NCBI GenBank assembly: GCA_963579025.1
Contig: CAUZFZ010000097.1
Location: forward strand, 1 to 40,973
Reading direction: 5' to 3'
DNA: 40,973 bases
DNA from: CAUZFZ01 sp963579025
Lineage (GTDB): Bacteria > Planctomycetota > Planctomycetia > Planctomycetales > Planctomycetaceae
The stretch's first letter is position 1. Each line of letters starts with the position of its first letter. The notes under the pieces were generated by a model. The model ran no database searches. It was not told where the DNA came from and was given only the letters and a program-made list of their open reading frames with translations. This document shows positions 18,535-26,517 of this stretch, one piece after another. A program made the translations under genes and the position numbers.

Positions 18535-18565
18535 AATGCCGACGGTCCGGCTCGTCGGCATTTTT
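18535..18565 (+). terminator. Rho-independent terminator after the cold-shock gene
   Basis: AATGCCGAC (18535-18543) pairs with GTCGGCATT (18554-18562) around a 10-nt loop, and the right arm runs into a T run (18561-18565). It lies 28 nt after the stop codon. Confidence 0.85.
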
Positions 18566-18601
18566 CGTAGGGCCGTCGCTTCGAGACTGTGAGTTTTCAG
18601 A

Positions 18602-18720
18602 ATATCTCCCCGCCGACCCCGTGTCGGTGGATTCATGATCGGCAGCTACGAACAGCCAAAGGTCGGCGTGGACGGTAGCGGCAGGTCATGTTTCCACCGA
18701 CGCAGGGTCGGTGGGGAATA
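18602..18720. repeat. Long palindromic repeat between cold-shock and transporter genes
   Basis: The arms at about 18602-18632 and 18691-18720 match as reverse complements at most positions (left core CCGCCGACCCCGTGTCGGTGG, right core CCACCGACGCAGGGTCGGTGG). Each arm is itself partly symmetric (CCGAC and GTCGG), so the element can form a long hairpin or a cruciform with side hairpins. The roughly 58-nt centre has no coding signal. Confidence 0.8.
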
Positions 18721-18778
18721 ACTCACAGCCTCTCCGCGACTGTTGTGTACGTGGACAATCCTCTGACCGGAGACCGCC

Positions 18779-20527
18779 GTGCCTGAATCTGCTTCCGATC
18801 AACCGACGGTCGCAACACCCGGCTCTCAGGATATGCCGGCCTGGAACACAGGCGAGCTGATTGATGCGCCGAAGTTCACGAGCAGAAACTGGTTCGCACT
18901 GCTGGGTCCCGGCCTGATCATGGGTGGGTCCGCGATCGGCGGCGGCGAGTGGTTGCTGGGACCGAAAGTGACCGGCATCTACGGGGGCGGCCTGCTGTGG
19001 GTGGCGACGCTCAGTATTCTCGGGCAGGTGATCTACAACATCGAGATCAGCCGCTACACGCTCTATACCGGCGAACCGATCTTTACGGGCAAGTTCCGCA
19101 TGATGCCCGGTCCGAAGTTCTGGGTGCTCGCCTACCTGCTGTTCGACTTCGGCAGCGTCTTCCCCTACCTGGCCGCCAATGCCGCGATCCCGGTGGCCAC
19201 GCTGATCAACACGTTTTTCTTTGGCACCGGAGTGCCTGACCCGGAAAACGTCACCAGCGACTTCTGGCTGGTGAAGAGCCTGGCCTATGTCATCTTCATT
19301 GGAGCCCTGATCCCGCTGTTGTTCGGCGGCAAGATCTATCGCTCACTGAAGGTGGTGATGACATTCAAGCTGATTGTCGTCCTCGGATTCCTGCTGTTTC
19401 TGGCGATTGGCTTCTCGAATGCGGCGACCTGGTCCGAAATCGGTAAGGGCTTTGTCAGCTTCGGCAACGTGCCGGTGCTGCGCGGCGAGGATGTTAACGG
19501 GAACAACCTGCTTGATCCTGGTGAGGACTGGGACGGCGACGGCCATCTGGACATCAACGAAATGACGAGTGACGATCCCGGCGAGCGTGTGGATGTCGAT
19601 GGCGATGGTTACGTGGATGGCCGCAATGTCGACAGCCTCTGGTCAATGTTCTCCGGTGCTGCCAGATTCAGTGACATCGACTTTACGATGGTGGGCCTCA
19701 TCGCCGCACTGGCCGCGATCGCCGGGTCCGGCGGGCTCTCCAACACGCCCACCAGCAACTACACGCGCGACCAGGGCTGGGGCATGGGACATCATGTCGG
19801 TGCGATTCCGAGTGCCATCGGAGGTCACGATATCGAGCTGTCTCACACTGGCACGGTCTTCGAAGTGACCGAGGAATCGCTGCCGCGCTGGAAGCGCTGG
19901 TACAAGCACGTGGCCCGGGATCAACTGGCCGTCTGGCTGCCAGCGTGCTTCATCGGCATCGCGCTGCCCGCCATGCTTTCGATCCAGTTCCTCAGTTACG
20001 CGGATGCCGACGAAGGCGATAGCTGGAACATGGCGGTGATGACGGCCGACGGAGTTCAGAACGCCGTTGGTGCCGGCTCGTCCGCAGGACTCGGGAGTTT
20101 CTGCTGGTTCATGACGATCTTCTGCGGTTTCCTCGTCCTGGCCCCAACGATGTCCTCGTCGGCCGATGGGATCATCCGTCGCTGGGTCGACGCCTTCTGG
20201 ACCTCCAGCGCGCGACTGCGTGCGATGGATCCAAAATTCATCAAGGTGCTCTATTTGCGCGTACTGATCGGCTATGCCATTTTCGGGCTGGTCATGTTGT
20301 CGCTGAATCCAGGCGACCTGATCACTTACGCGACGATGTTCTTCAACATCGCCCTGGGCATCAGTTGCTGGCACACGGTGGCAATCAACACGACGCTGCT
20401 GCCGCCAGCGCTGAGACCGCACATGGCGATCCGAGGCCTGATGATCCTGTCTGGTCTGTACTTCTTCACGCTCGGAGTGATCTCCGTGCTGCAGAAGACC
20501 GGGCTATTGGACAAGCTCACCGGGTAG
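18779..20527 (+). CDS. Nramp-like transporter with EF-hand-type insert
   Basis: The 582-residue product (GTG start, preceded by CCGGAGA) has about 11 membrane segments and matches the Nramp superfamily. TM1 reads GPGLIMGGSAIGGGEWLLGP; the canonical metal-binding DPGN is absent. TM6 reads GSGGLSNTPTSNYTRDQGWG in place of the Met-containing Nramp motif. The substrate is therefore uncertain and may not be Mn or Fe. Between membrane segments, about residues 237-283, lies a hydrophilic insert with three Ca-binding-type loops: DVNGNNLLDPGE, DWDGDGHLDINE and DVDGDGYVDGRN, the pattern of EF-hand or dockerin repeats. The insert presumably faces one side of the membrane and could bind calcium. It stands alone between palindromic repeats. 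Confidence 0.85.
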   Translation: MPESASDQPTVATPGSQDMPAWNTGELIDAPKFTSRNWFALLGPGLIMGGSAIGGGEWLLGPKVTGIYGGGLLWVATLSILGQVIYNIEISRYTLYTGEPIFTGKFRMMPGPKFWVLAYLLFDFGSVFPYLAANAAIPVATLINTFFFGTGVPDPENVTSDFWLVKSLAYVIFIGALIPLLFGGKIYRSLKVVMTFKLIVVLGFLLFLAIGFSNAATWSEIGKGFVSFGNVPVLRGEDVNGNNLLDPGEDWDGDGHLDINEMTSDDPGERVDVDGDGYVDGRNVDSLWSMFSGAARFSDIDFTMVGLIAALAAIAGSGGLSNTPTSNYTRDQGWGMGHHVGAIPSAIGGHDIELSHTGTVFEVTEESLPRWKRWYKHVARDQLAVWLPACFIGIALPAMLSIQFLSYADADEGDSWNMAVMTADGVQNAVGAGSSAGLGSFCWFMTIFCGFLVLAPTMSSSADGIIRRWVDAFWTSSARLRAMDPKFIKVLYLRVLIGYAIFGLVMLSLNPGDLITYATMFFNIALGISCWHTVAINTTLLPPALRPHMAIRGLMILSGLYFFTLGVISVLQKTGLLDKLTG

Positions 20528-20621
20528 CGGAGCAGTGTCCCCTCTCCCGCGTGGGGTGAGGGTTAGTCGCATGTTGATCAAGTCCAGCGCCGGATGGTCA
20601 GGAATTCTGAACGCGTCAATC

Positions 20622-20708
20622 ATTGCAAAATGCAAATTGAAACATGCAAATTGCAAAGTGAAGGCAGGTCAATTTGAACTTTGCACTTTGAAATTTGAAC
20701 TTTGCAAT
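20622..20708. repeat. AT-rich TTGCAA-type inverted repeat
   Basis: The left half (20622-20662, ATTGCAAAATGCAAATTG and following) is an imperfect reverse complement of the right half (20670-20708, ending ATTTGAACTTTGCAAT). It is much richer in A and T than its surroundings and is built of reiterated TGCAAA units. The rest of 20528-20808 includes a CTCTCCCGCGTGGGGTGAGG run and shows no gene. Confidence 0.7.
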
Positions 20709-20808
20709 GAGACACCAAACAGATTGACCTATTTGGGTTCCGGCTCGTCCTGGTTGTGGAGAGAGGCAAGCAGCCACGGCCAACATCTTTCTCTGTTCGG
20801 AGACTCGA

Positions 20809-21792
20809 ATGCACCGCCACAGTTTTATCGCCGCTGCCATTTATCTTGTCGCGGCGCCGGCTTTCGCAGGCAAAAACGAACTGCAACCTGTCAGGATTGC
20901 AGTCCCGGTCGGTGGGCACATTCATCCGGCCGCATGCGTCAGCAACAAGGGCACTGTCGTCGTGACCTATGGCCGCGTGAACCACGTCGACCTGCGAGTC
21001 ACGCGCTCGACCGACGGCGGCAGAACATGGACGGAACCAACTGCGTTTCCACACACAGTCAAGAAGACGTATTACCCAGGCTCACTCACAACGCTCAGCG
21101 ACGGTCGCTTGCTACATTGCTGGAACAGGTGGGACACACCCGTCACGCAGAAAGAGCCGCGGTCGGTTCTGTATTCATTGTCGGAAGATGACGGTCTGAC
21201 GTGGAGCGATCCGCTGCCATTCCCACGCGACCCGGCCAAACGCAGCATTATTCGGCATCCAATTGTGGAACTGAAACCAGATCACTGGCTGCTTTCGCTG
21301 GACGATCGCACGTTTGTCTTCAACCCCACGAACGGTGAAAGCAAAGACTTCGGGGACGGTCGTGTTCACGGTCTGATTCCCGTTGTGCGTACTCCAACAG
21401 GGACGTTCGTCAGTGGTGCGGGATTGCGGTCGACGGACGAAGGCCAGACGTGGCAGAAGATCGAAGAGTTTCCGGATCTCAAGTCGCAGGGCTGGCGACA
21501 CGAGATGGTGTGCCTGGCGAACGGCTGGCTACTGGCGTCCGAGATCCTTGGACCGGGCTTCGGTGGAGAGCGCATTCGTTATCGCATTTCGCGAGACGAT
21601 GGCCGTACATGGGCCGGTGTGTTCGAGTACCACAATCCTGGTCGGGCGATCGTCGGACGCGCGTGTCCGCGCACGGTGCAACTCGACGACAGCACGATTG
21701 GCGTCGTCTTCTACGATATCAGTAAAGAACAGAATGGCGGCCCGGGCCTGTTCTTCCTGCGGATACCGATCGCCAGACTGAACGCTTCGTGA
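20809..21792 (+). CDS. Secreted sialidase-like (BNR/Asp-box) protein
   Basis: The 327-residue product begins with a signal peptide (MHRHSFIAAAIYLVAAPAFA, cleavage after AFA) and contains at least four Asp-box motifs: STDGGRTW, SEDDGLTW, STDEGQTW and SRDDGRTW, spaced as in six-bladed propellers of the exo-alpha-sialidase superfamily. Other landmarks are TLSDGRLLHCWNRW, VRTPTGTFVSGAGLR and CPRTVQLDDSTIGVVFYDIS. The fold is well supported; true sialidase activity is not, since many planctomycete relatives act on other sugars or are uncharacterised. ATG 20809 has CGGAGA upstream. It precedes a palindrome and the PSD1 gene on the same strand. Confidence 0.85.
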   Translation: MHRHSFIAAAIYLVAAPAFAGKNELQPVRIAVPVGGHIHPAACVSNKGTVVVTYGRVNHVDLRVTRSTDGGRTWTEPTAFPHTVKKTYYPGSLTTLSDGRLLHCWNRWDTPVTQKEPRSVLYSLSEDDGLTWSDPLPFPRDPAKRSIIRHPIVELKPDHWLLSLDDRTFVFNPTNGESKDFGDGRVHGLIPVVRTPTGTFVSGAGLRSTDEGQTWQKIEEFPDLKSQGWRHEMVCLANGWLLASEILGPGFGGERIRYRISRDDGRTWAGVFEYHNPGRAIVGRACPRTVQLDDSTIGVVFYDISKEQNGGPGLFFLRIPIARLNAS

Positions 21793-21835
21793 TTCCAACT
21801 AACGGTCAAGCGACAGAACTGGCAGTACACGTTAG

Positions 21836-21914
21836 GGAACACTAATCGGCGCTGATGCACACTGATTGCTGTTTAGCACACCCATTAGCGTTCATCAGCG
21901 AAGATTAGTGTTCC
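21836..21914. repeat. Palindromic repeat upstream of the PSD1 gene
   Basis: GGAACACTAATCGGCGCTGATG (21836-21857) and its partner at 21893-21914 are reverse complements at 20 of 22 positions. The 35-nt centre carries secondary half-sites (ACTGATTGCT, CCATTAGCG). It ends 21 nt before the PSD1 start codon, so a hairpin would lie in the leader of that mRNA and could affect translation. Confidence 0.85.
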
Positions 21915-21935
21915 GTCTAATTGAGGCGTTCCGTC

Positions 21936-24335
21936 ATGAAATCCCCCTCGATTGTGCAATTCCTGCTTCTGGTTGTGTGGAGCAGTGCCAGACCGATGTT
22001 CACAGTAGAGGCCGCCGAGCCTGTTGACTTCTCCCGTGACATTCGACCTCTGCTGTCGGACCGCTGTTTCGCTTGTCACGGACCGGACGAAGAGGCGCGC
22101 GAGTCGGATGTCCGGCTCGACACAGCGCAGCGTCCGCAGCACAAGGGACTGCTGGTTCCGGGGAAGTCGGCAGACAGCACGTTGTTTCAGCGCATCGCTT
22201 CGACTGATCGCAAGAAACGCATGCCGCCGACGGACTCGGGGAAAGAGCTGTCACCGGACGAGATTGAACTAGTGCGCCGGTGGATCGATCAAGGTGCCGA
22301 ATGGTCGTCGCACTGGGCCTACGTGCCACCCGTTCGTCACGACGTGCCGAAAACCAGAAACGCCGGCTGGGTCGCCAATCTGGTCGACGCGTTCGTACTG
22401 GCTCGACTCGAAAACGCCGACGTCGAACCTTCTCCGGACGCGGATGTCGTCACGCTGTGCCGGCGACTGCACTTCGACCTGATCGGGTTGCCTCCGCGTA
22501 CGCAGGATGTCGACGTGTTCGTCATGGCTTTCAGGAAGAACGCGCAGACCGCCGTCGAGAGTCTTGTCGATCGCTTGCTGGCAACCGATGAGTACGGCGA
22601 ACGCATGACGATGTACTGGCTCGACCTTGTCCGCTATGCCGACACGGTCGGTTACCACGGCGATCAGGACCACCACATCTCGCCGTATCGCGACTGGGTC
22701 ATCGACGCGTATATCCGCAACATGCCGTTCGATCAGTTCACGCGCGAGCAACTGGCCGGGGACCTGGTGCCCAACTCGGACATCGATCAGAAGATCGCCA
22801 CCGGTTACAACCGCCTGCTGCAGACATCCCACGAAGGCGGCGTGCAGCCCAAAGAGTACATCGCCATGTACATGGCCGATCGGGTTCGCAACGTCTCGGC
22901 CGTGTGGTTTGGAGCGACGGTTGGTTGTGCTCAATGCCACAACCACAAGTACGACCCATACACGTCGCGAGACTTCTATTCGCTGGGCGCGTTCTTCGCG
23001 GACGTTGACGAGACAAAGCATCTCATTCGCGGAACGGACTCGTCGCCAACCCGGCGTCTACCGGAAATCAAAGTCCACACAAGATTTGATCGAGAGCGCC
23101 TGCTTGAACTCAAAGTGCTGATCGAGACTGCCCGAGATCAAATCGCTCAGAATCCGGATCAGAAGGCTGACAAAATCAAGGCGGCACAACAGCGACTGAA
23201 CGCTCTTACTAAAGAGCACGCCGCGCTGGAAAAGAATCCTCGTCTGACGATGGTCACCTCAGCCGTGGAACCGCGCACAACACGCATACTGCCGCGAGGT
23301 GACTGGCTGGACGATAGCGGGCCGATTGTGCAACCGGCCGTTCCGCAGTTCCTTGGCCAGATCGACCTCGGTGATCGACGCGCCAATCGTCTGGACCTGG
23401 CTGGATGGCTGACGGATCCGAAATTCGGAGCGGGACTGCTGACGGCACGCGTGATGGTCAATCGTTTCTGGTACCTGCTGTTCGGCCACGGTCTGGCCCG
23501 CGATCTCGACGACTTCGGTGGTCAGGGAGAACCACCGACTCATCCCCGGCTACTCGATCGTTTGGCGCACGAGTTCGTCGAAAGTGGCTGGGACACAAAG
23601 CATATGCTCAAGCTGCTGGCGACAAGTCGCGCCTACAGGCAGGCGTCACTGGTGTCTGCTGACATGGCCGAACGTGATCCCGAGAATCGTCTGTTGGCCC
23701 GGCAGTCGCGTTATCGCATTCCGGCGGAATCCATCCGAGACAATTCGTTGTTTGTCAGTGGTCTGCTGGTGCAGAAGGTGGGCGGACCCAGTGTGAAGCC
23801 CTACCAGCCCGCCGGTTATTATCGCCACCTGAATTTCCCCAAACGTAAGTACGAGCAGCACAAAGACGAGCGTCAATGGCGCCGTGGCTTGTACATGCAC
23901 TGGCAACGCCAGTTCCTGCATCCGATGCTCAAAAGTTTCGACGCTCCGCGCCGCGAGGAATGCACGGCTCAGCGACCACAATCCAACACGCCGTTAGCCA
24001 GTCTCGCCCTGCTGAACGATCCCACGTGTGTCGAAGCCGCCCGAGTGTTTGCGGCACGCATTGTGCGAGAAGGCGGCGAGTCGGACGAAGAACGTCTCCG
24101 CTTTACCTGGCGTACCGCATTGTCCGGGGCACCGGACAACGAGGAGCGGGCGGTGCTCAACGAGTTTCTCGCTACCGTGCGCAAACACTACGCCGACGAT
24201 GAGACGGCCGCTGCCGAATTGACGTCCATCGGTTTGTCCTCCGTGCCGATCGACATTCCGGTTACGGAACTGGCCACATGGACCGCCGTCGCACGAGCCA
24301 TTTTTAATACCAGCCAATTCAGCATGCGGAACTGA
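21936..24335 (+). CDS. PSD1 / planctomycete cytochrome (DUF1549-DUF1553) protein
   Basis: The 799-residue product has an N-terminal signal (MKSPSIVQFLLLVVWSSARP), then a planctomycete cytochrome c domain (PSCyt1: DIRPLLSDRCFACHGPDEEA, one CxxCH haem site; VPGKSADSTLFQRI; DEIELVRRWIDQGAEW). DUF1549 follows (about 140-360; FDLIGLPPRTQDVDVFV, MTMYWLDLVRYADTVGYHGD, WFGATVGCAQCHNHKYDPYT with a second CxxCH), a short coiled segment (ETARDQIAQNPDQKADKIK) and DUF1553 (about 500-799; RVMVNRFWYLLFGHGLARDL, LLATSRAYRQAS, NTPLASLALLNDPTCVEAAR). It is expected to be periplasmic or surface-bound. PSD1 proteins are usually encoded directly beside DUF1501, as here except for one intervening gene. ATG 21936 gives the signal peptide. 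Confidence 0.93.
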   Translation: MKSPSIVQFLLLVVWSSARPMFTVEAAEPVDFSRDIRPLLSDRCFACHGPDEEARESDVRLDTAQRPQHKGLLVPGKSADSTLFQRIASTDRKKRMPPTDSGKELSPDEIELVRRWIDQGAEWSSHWAYVPPVRHDVPKTRNAGWVANLVDAFVLARLENADVEPSPDADVVTLCRRLHFDLIGLPPRTQDVDVFVMAFRKNAQTAVESLVDRLLATDEYGERMTMYWLDLVRYADTVGYHGDQDHHISPYRDWVIDAYIRNMPFDQFTREQLAGDLVPNSDIDQKIATGYNRLLQTSHEGGVQPKEYIAMYMADRVRNVSAVWFGATVGCAQCHNHKYDPYTSRDFYSLGAFFADVDETKHLIRGTDSSPTRRLPEIKVHTRFDRERLLELKVLIETARDQIAQNPDQKADKIKAAQQRLNALTKEHAALEKNPRLTMVTSAVEPRTTRILPRGDWLDDSGPIVQPAVPQFLGQIDLGDRRANRLDLAGWLTDPKFGAGLLTARVMVNRFWYLLFGHGLARDLDDFGGQGEPPTHPRLLDRLAHEFVESGWDTKHMLKLLATSRAYRQASLVSADMAERDPENRLLARQSRYRIPAESIRDNSLFVSGLLVQKVGGPSVKPYQPAGYYRHLNFPKRKYEQHKDERQWRRGLYMHWQRQFLHPMLKSFDAPRREECTAQRPQSNTPLASLALLNDPTCVEAARVFAARIVREGGESDEERLRFTWRTALSGAPDNEERAVLNEFLATVRKHYADDETAAAELTSIGLSSVPIDIPVTELATWTAVARAIFNTSQFSMRN

Positions 24336-24338
24336 GCG

Positions 24339-24854
24339 ATGGCGAAGAAGTCCTCCAGAATCCAGATTCCGACCGAAAGGATTGAACGGACCATTCGCGT
24401 CATTCGCGGGCAGAAGGTCATGCTGGACAGCGATCTGGCAGAGCTGTACGGCGTGGAAACAAAAGTGTTCAATCAGGCCGTCCGCCGGAATCGCGACCGG
24501 TTCCCGGATGACTTCATGTTTCAACTGAACGAATTGGAGTTCGCCGACTTGAGGTCACAATCTGTGACCTCAAGTACCTGGGGAGGCAGACGCTATCGCC
24601 CGCGTGTGTTTACCGAGCAGGGTGTTGCCATGCTTTCGTCTGTGTTGCGCAGCGACCGAGCCGTTGCGGTCAACATCGAGATCATGCGGGCGTTCGTGCG
24701 TCTTCGAGAATTACTTGCGTCGAACAAGGAACTGTCGCAACGTCTGGATGAATTGGAATCGAAGTACGACATTCAATTCCGCGATGTCTTTGAGGCAATC
24801 CGTGAACTGATGCGGTCGCCAACGGCAAAGAAGGGGCGGATCGGGTTCAAATAA
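24339..24854 (+). CDS. ORF6N-domain DNA-binding protein
   Basis: The 171-residue product is a standard ORF6N protein: RIERTIRVIRGQKVMLDSDL, AELYGVETKVFNQAVRRNRD, RFPDDFMFQLNELEFADLRS, RYRPRVFTEQGVAMLSSVLR and SDRAVAVNIEIMRAFVRLRE, then a C-terminal coiled coil (LASNKELSQRLDELESKYDI). These KilA-N-related proteins are found in phage and mobile regions and are predicted to bind DNA. The gene starts only 3 nt after the PSD1 stop and separates PSD1 from its usual DUF1501 partner, so it is probably an inserted gene now translated with PSD1. A perfect palindrome lies within its coding sequence (24547-24575). Confidence 0.92.
   Translation: MAKKSSRIQIPTERIERTIRVIRGQKVMLDSDLAELYGVETKVFNQAVRRNRDRFPDDFMFQLNELEFADLRSQSVTSSTWGGRRYRPRVFTEQGVAMLSSVLRSDRAVAVNIEIMRAFVRLRELLASNKELSQRLDELESKYDIQFRDVFEAIRELMRSPTAKKGRIGFK
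24547..24575. repeat. Perfect 13-bp palindrome inside the ORF6N coding sequence
   Basis: ACTTGAGGTCACA (24547-24559) and TGTGACCTCAAGT (24563-24575) are perfect reverse complements separated by ATC. It covers the codons for DLRSQSVTSS, a conserved stretch of ORF6N proteins. A mRNA hairpin or an autoregulatory binding site are both possible. Confidence 0.85.
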
Positions 24855-25058
24855 ATGGAGTGACCCGGTGGGGCAACTCACGAAGAAATACGAGTGTAAC
24901 AACAGTGATCAGGATCGTCTGAGGCCTGCGGTCAAGCGGGCCTGGTTGCCATCAGCCAAGCCGTAGCAACCGAAAACTGACGTGGCGCTCGCATGGTGCG
25001 AATCGGGACACTCAGCTCCGCTCGTTAAACCAACAGCCGATTAACAAGAGTGAATTCC

Positions 25059-26489
25059 ATGAACCAGTTTACTCACATCGATCGTCGTTCGTTTCTTGCC
25101 GGGTCCAGTGTTGGAGTGGGGGCTGCTGCTCTGAGTTCATTGCTGGCCGGTGAAGCTCGGTCGGCTTCTGACGATGGTGGCTCGCGGTTCTCGGGATTAC
25201 CGGGGATTCCTCACCATGCGCCCAAAGCGAAGCGAGTGATCTTCCTCTGTATGGCCGGAGGACCATCTCATTTAGAGACGTTCGATTACAAACCGAAGCT
25301 CGATGAGATGAACGGCCAGCCGATGCCCGAGTCGTTTACCAAAGGGCAGCCGATTGCTCAGTTACAGGGGCAGAAGCTGAAGGTGCAGGGGCACCTGACG
25401 AAGTTCAAACCGTACGGCGAGAGCGGGCAGGTGATCAGCGACTTTCTGCCCTGGCATGCGAAGATGGCCGATGACATCTGCGTCATTCGCTCCATGCTGA
25501 CCGAGCAGATTAATCATGACCCGGCTCACACGTTTATGAATACCGGCACTGCCATTAATGGCCGGCCGAGTATGGGGGCATGGTTGAATTACGGACTCGG
25601 CAGCGAAGCCGATGATCTGCCGGGCTTTGTTGTCATGACGAGTGTTGGTGGACGTAACCCCCAACCGATCGCATCCCGTCAATGGGGAGCGGGGTTTCTG
25701 CCAAGCCGGTTTCAGGGAGTTGAGTTCAACTCGACAGGCGACGCCGTGCACTACGTCAGCAGTCCCAAAGGCGTCTCAATCGAGCAGCAGCAGAAACTGG
25801 TGCAGACGATCCAGCAGCTTGATGCGCATCGCAACGAAACTGTCCGTAATCCTGAGATTGAAACTCGGATCGCCGCCTACGAAATGGCGTTCAAGATGCA
25901 GACGTCCGTGCCCGAACTGATGGATTTCTCAGACGAGCCGAAGCACGTTGTCGATATGTACGGAGCCAAACCCGGTGACGGTTCGTATGCGTCAAACTGT
26001 CTGCTGGCCCGGCGACTGGTGGAGCGCGGGGTTCGGTTTATTCACCTCTACCATCGCGGCTGGGATCACCACGGCGGGCTGGTTAACTACATGAATACGT
26101 GCTGCGGACTGACCGACAAGGCAACGTGGGCTCTGGTGCAGGATCTGAAACAGCGTGACATGCTGAAAGACACGCTGATCATCTGGGGCGGCGAGTTTGG
26201 TCGCACGCCAATGTTCCAAGGAAAAGGCGGCGCCGGACGCGATCATCACATCAAGGGGTTCTCGATGTGGATGGCCGGAGGTGGCATCAAAGGCGGAACC
26301 AGCTACGGGGCGACCGACGAACTGGGTTACGCATCCGTAGAGAACATCGTCCACGTCCGCGACCTGCACGCCACGATGCTGCACCTGCTGGGCATCGATC
26401 ACGACCGGTTCTCTGTCCCCTATCAGGGCCTCGACATGCGGCTGACCGGAGTCGAGCCGGCACGCGTCGTGGAAGAACTGCTCGTGTGA
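25059..26489 (+). CDS. DUF1501 protein with Tat signal (PSD1 partner)
   Basis: The 476-residue product starts MNQFTHIDRRSFLAGSSVGV, with a twin-arginine motif (DRRSFLAG) and a hydrophobic core, so Tat export is likely. DUF1501 landmarks follow: RVIFLCMAGGPSHLETFDYK, ICVIRSMLTEQINHDPAHTF, GRPSMGAWLNYGLGSEADDL, LLARRLVERGVRFIHLYHRG, WGGEFGRTPMFQGKG, GRDHHIKGFSMWMAGGGIKG and the final LLGIDHDRFSVPYQGLD. It is the usual companion of PSD1 genes and is in the same orientation as the PSD1 gene upstream. ATG 25059 is used; a GTG at 25050 would add three residues. The 204 nt before it (24855-25058) show no gene I can support. It converges on the next gene with 28 nt between the stops. Confidence 0.94.
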   Translation: MNQFTHIDRRSFLAGSSVGVGAAALSSLLAGEARSASDDGGSRFSGLPGIPHHAPKAKRVIFLCMAGGPSHLETFDYKPKLDEMNGQPMPESFTKGQPIAQLQGQKLKVQGHLTKFKPYGESGQVISDFLPWHAKMADDICVIRSMLTEQINHDPAHTFMNTGTAINGRPSMGAWLNYGLGSEADDLPGFVVMTSVGGRNPQPIASRQWGAGFLPSRFQGVEFNSTGDAVHYVSSPKGVSIEQQQKLVQTIQQLDAHRNETVRNPEIETRIAAYEMAFKMQTSVPELMDFSDEPKHVVDMYGAKPGDGSYASNCLLARRLVERGVRFIHLYHRGWDHHGGLVNYMNTCCGLTDKATWALVQDLKQRDMLKDTLIIWGGEFGRTPMFQGKGGAGRDHHIKGFSMWMAGGGIKGGTSYGATDELGYASVENIVHVRDLHATMLHLLGIDHDRFSVPYQGLDMRLTGVEPARVVEELLV

Positions 26490-26517
26490 TCTGGCATCGT
26501 TTTCTTCCGACGATCGT

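Noticed and set aside
20622..20708. Possible CRISPR-like array from repeated TGCAAA units
   Set aside because: Units are short, irregular and arranged as an inverted repeat; there are no constant-length spacers and no cas genes.
22269..23021. 250-residue minus-strand frame opposite PSD1
   Set aside because: Long antisense frames are common in GC-rich genes; PSD1 motifs on the plus strand run through without a break.
24869..24967. Small 32-codon frame between ORF6N and DUF1501 (GTG start)
   Set aside because: No family, no hydrophobic segment and no strong ribosome binding site; too weak to list as a gene.
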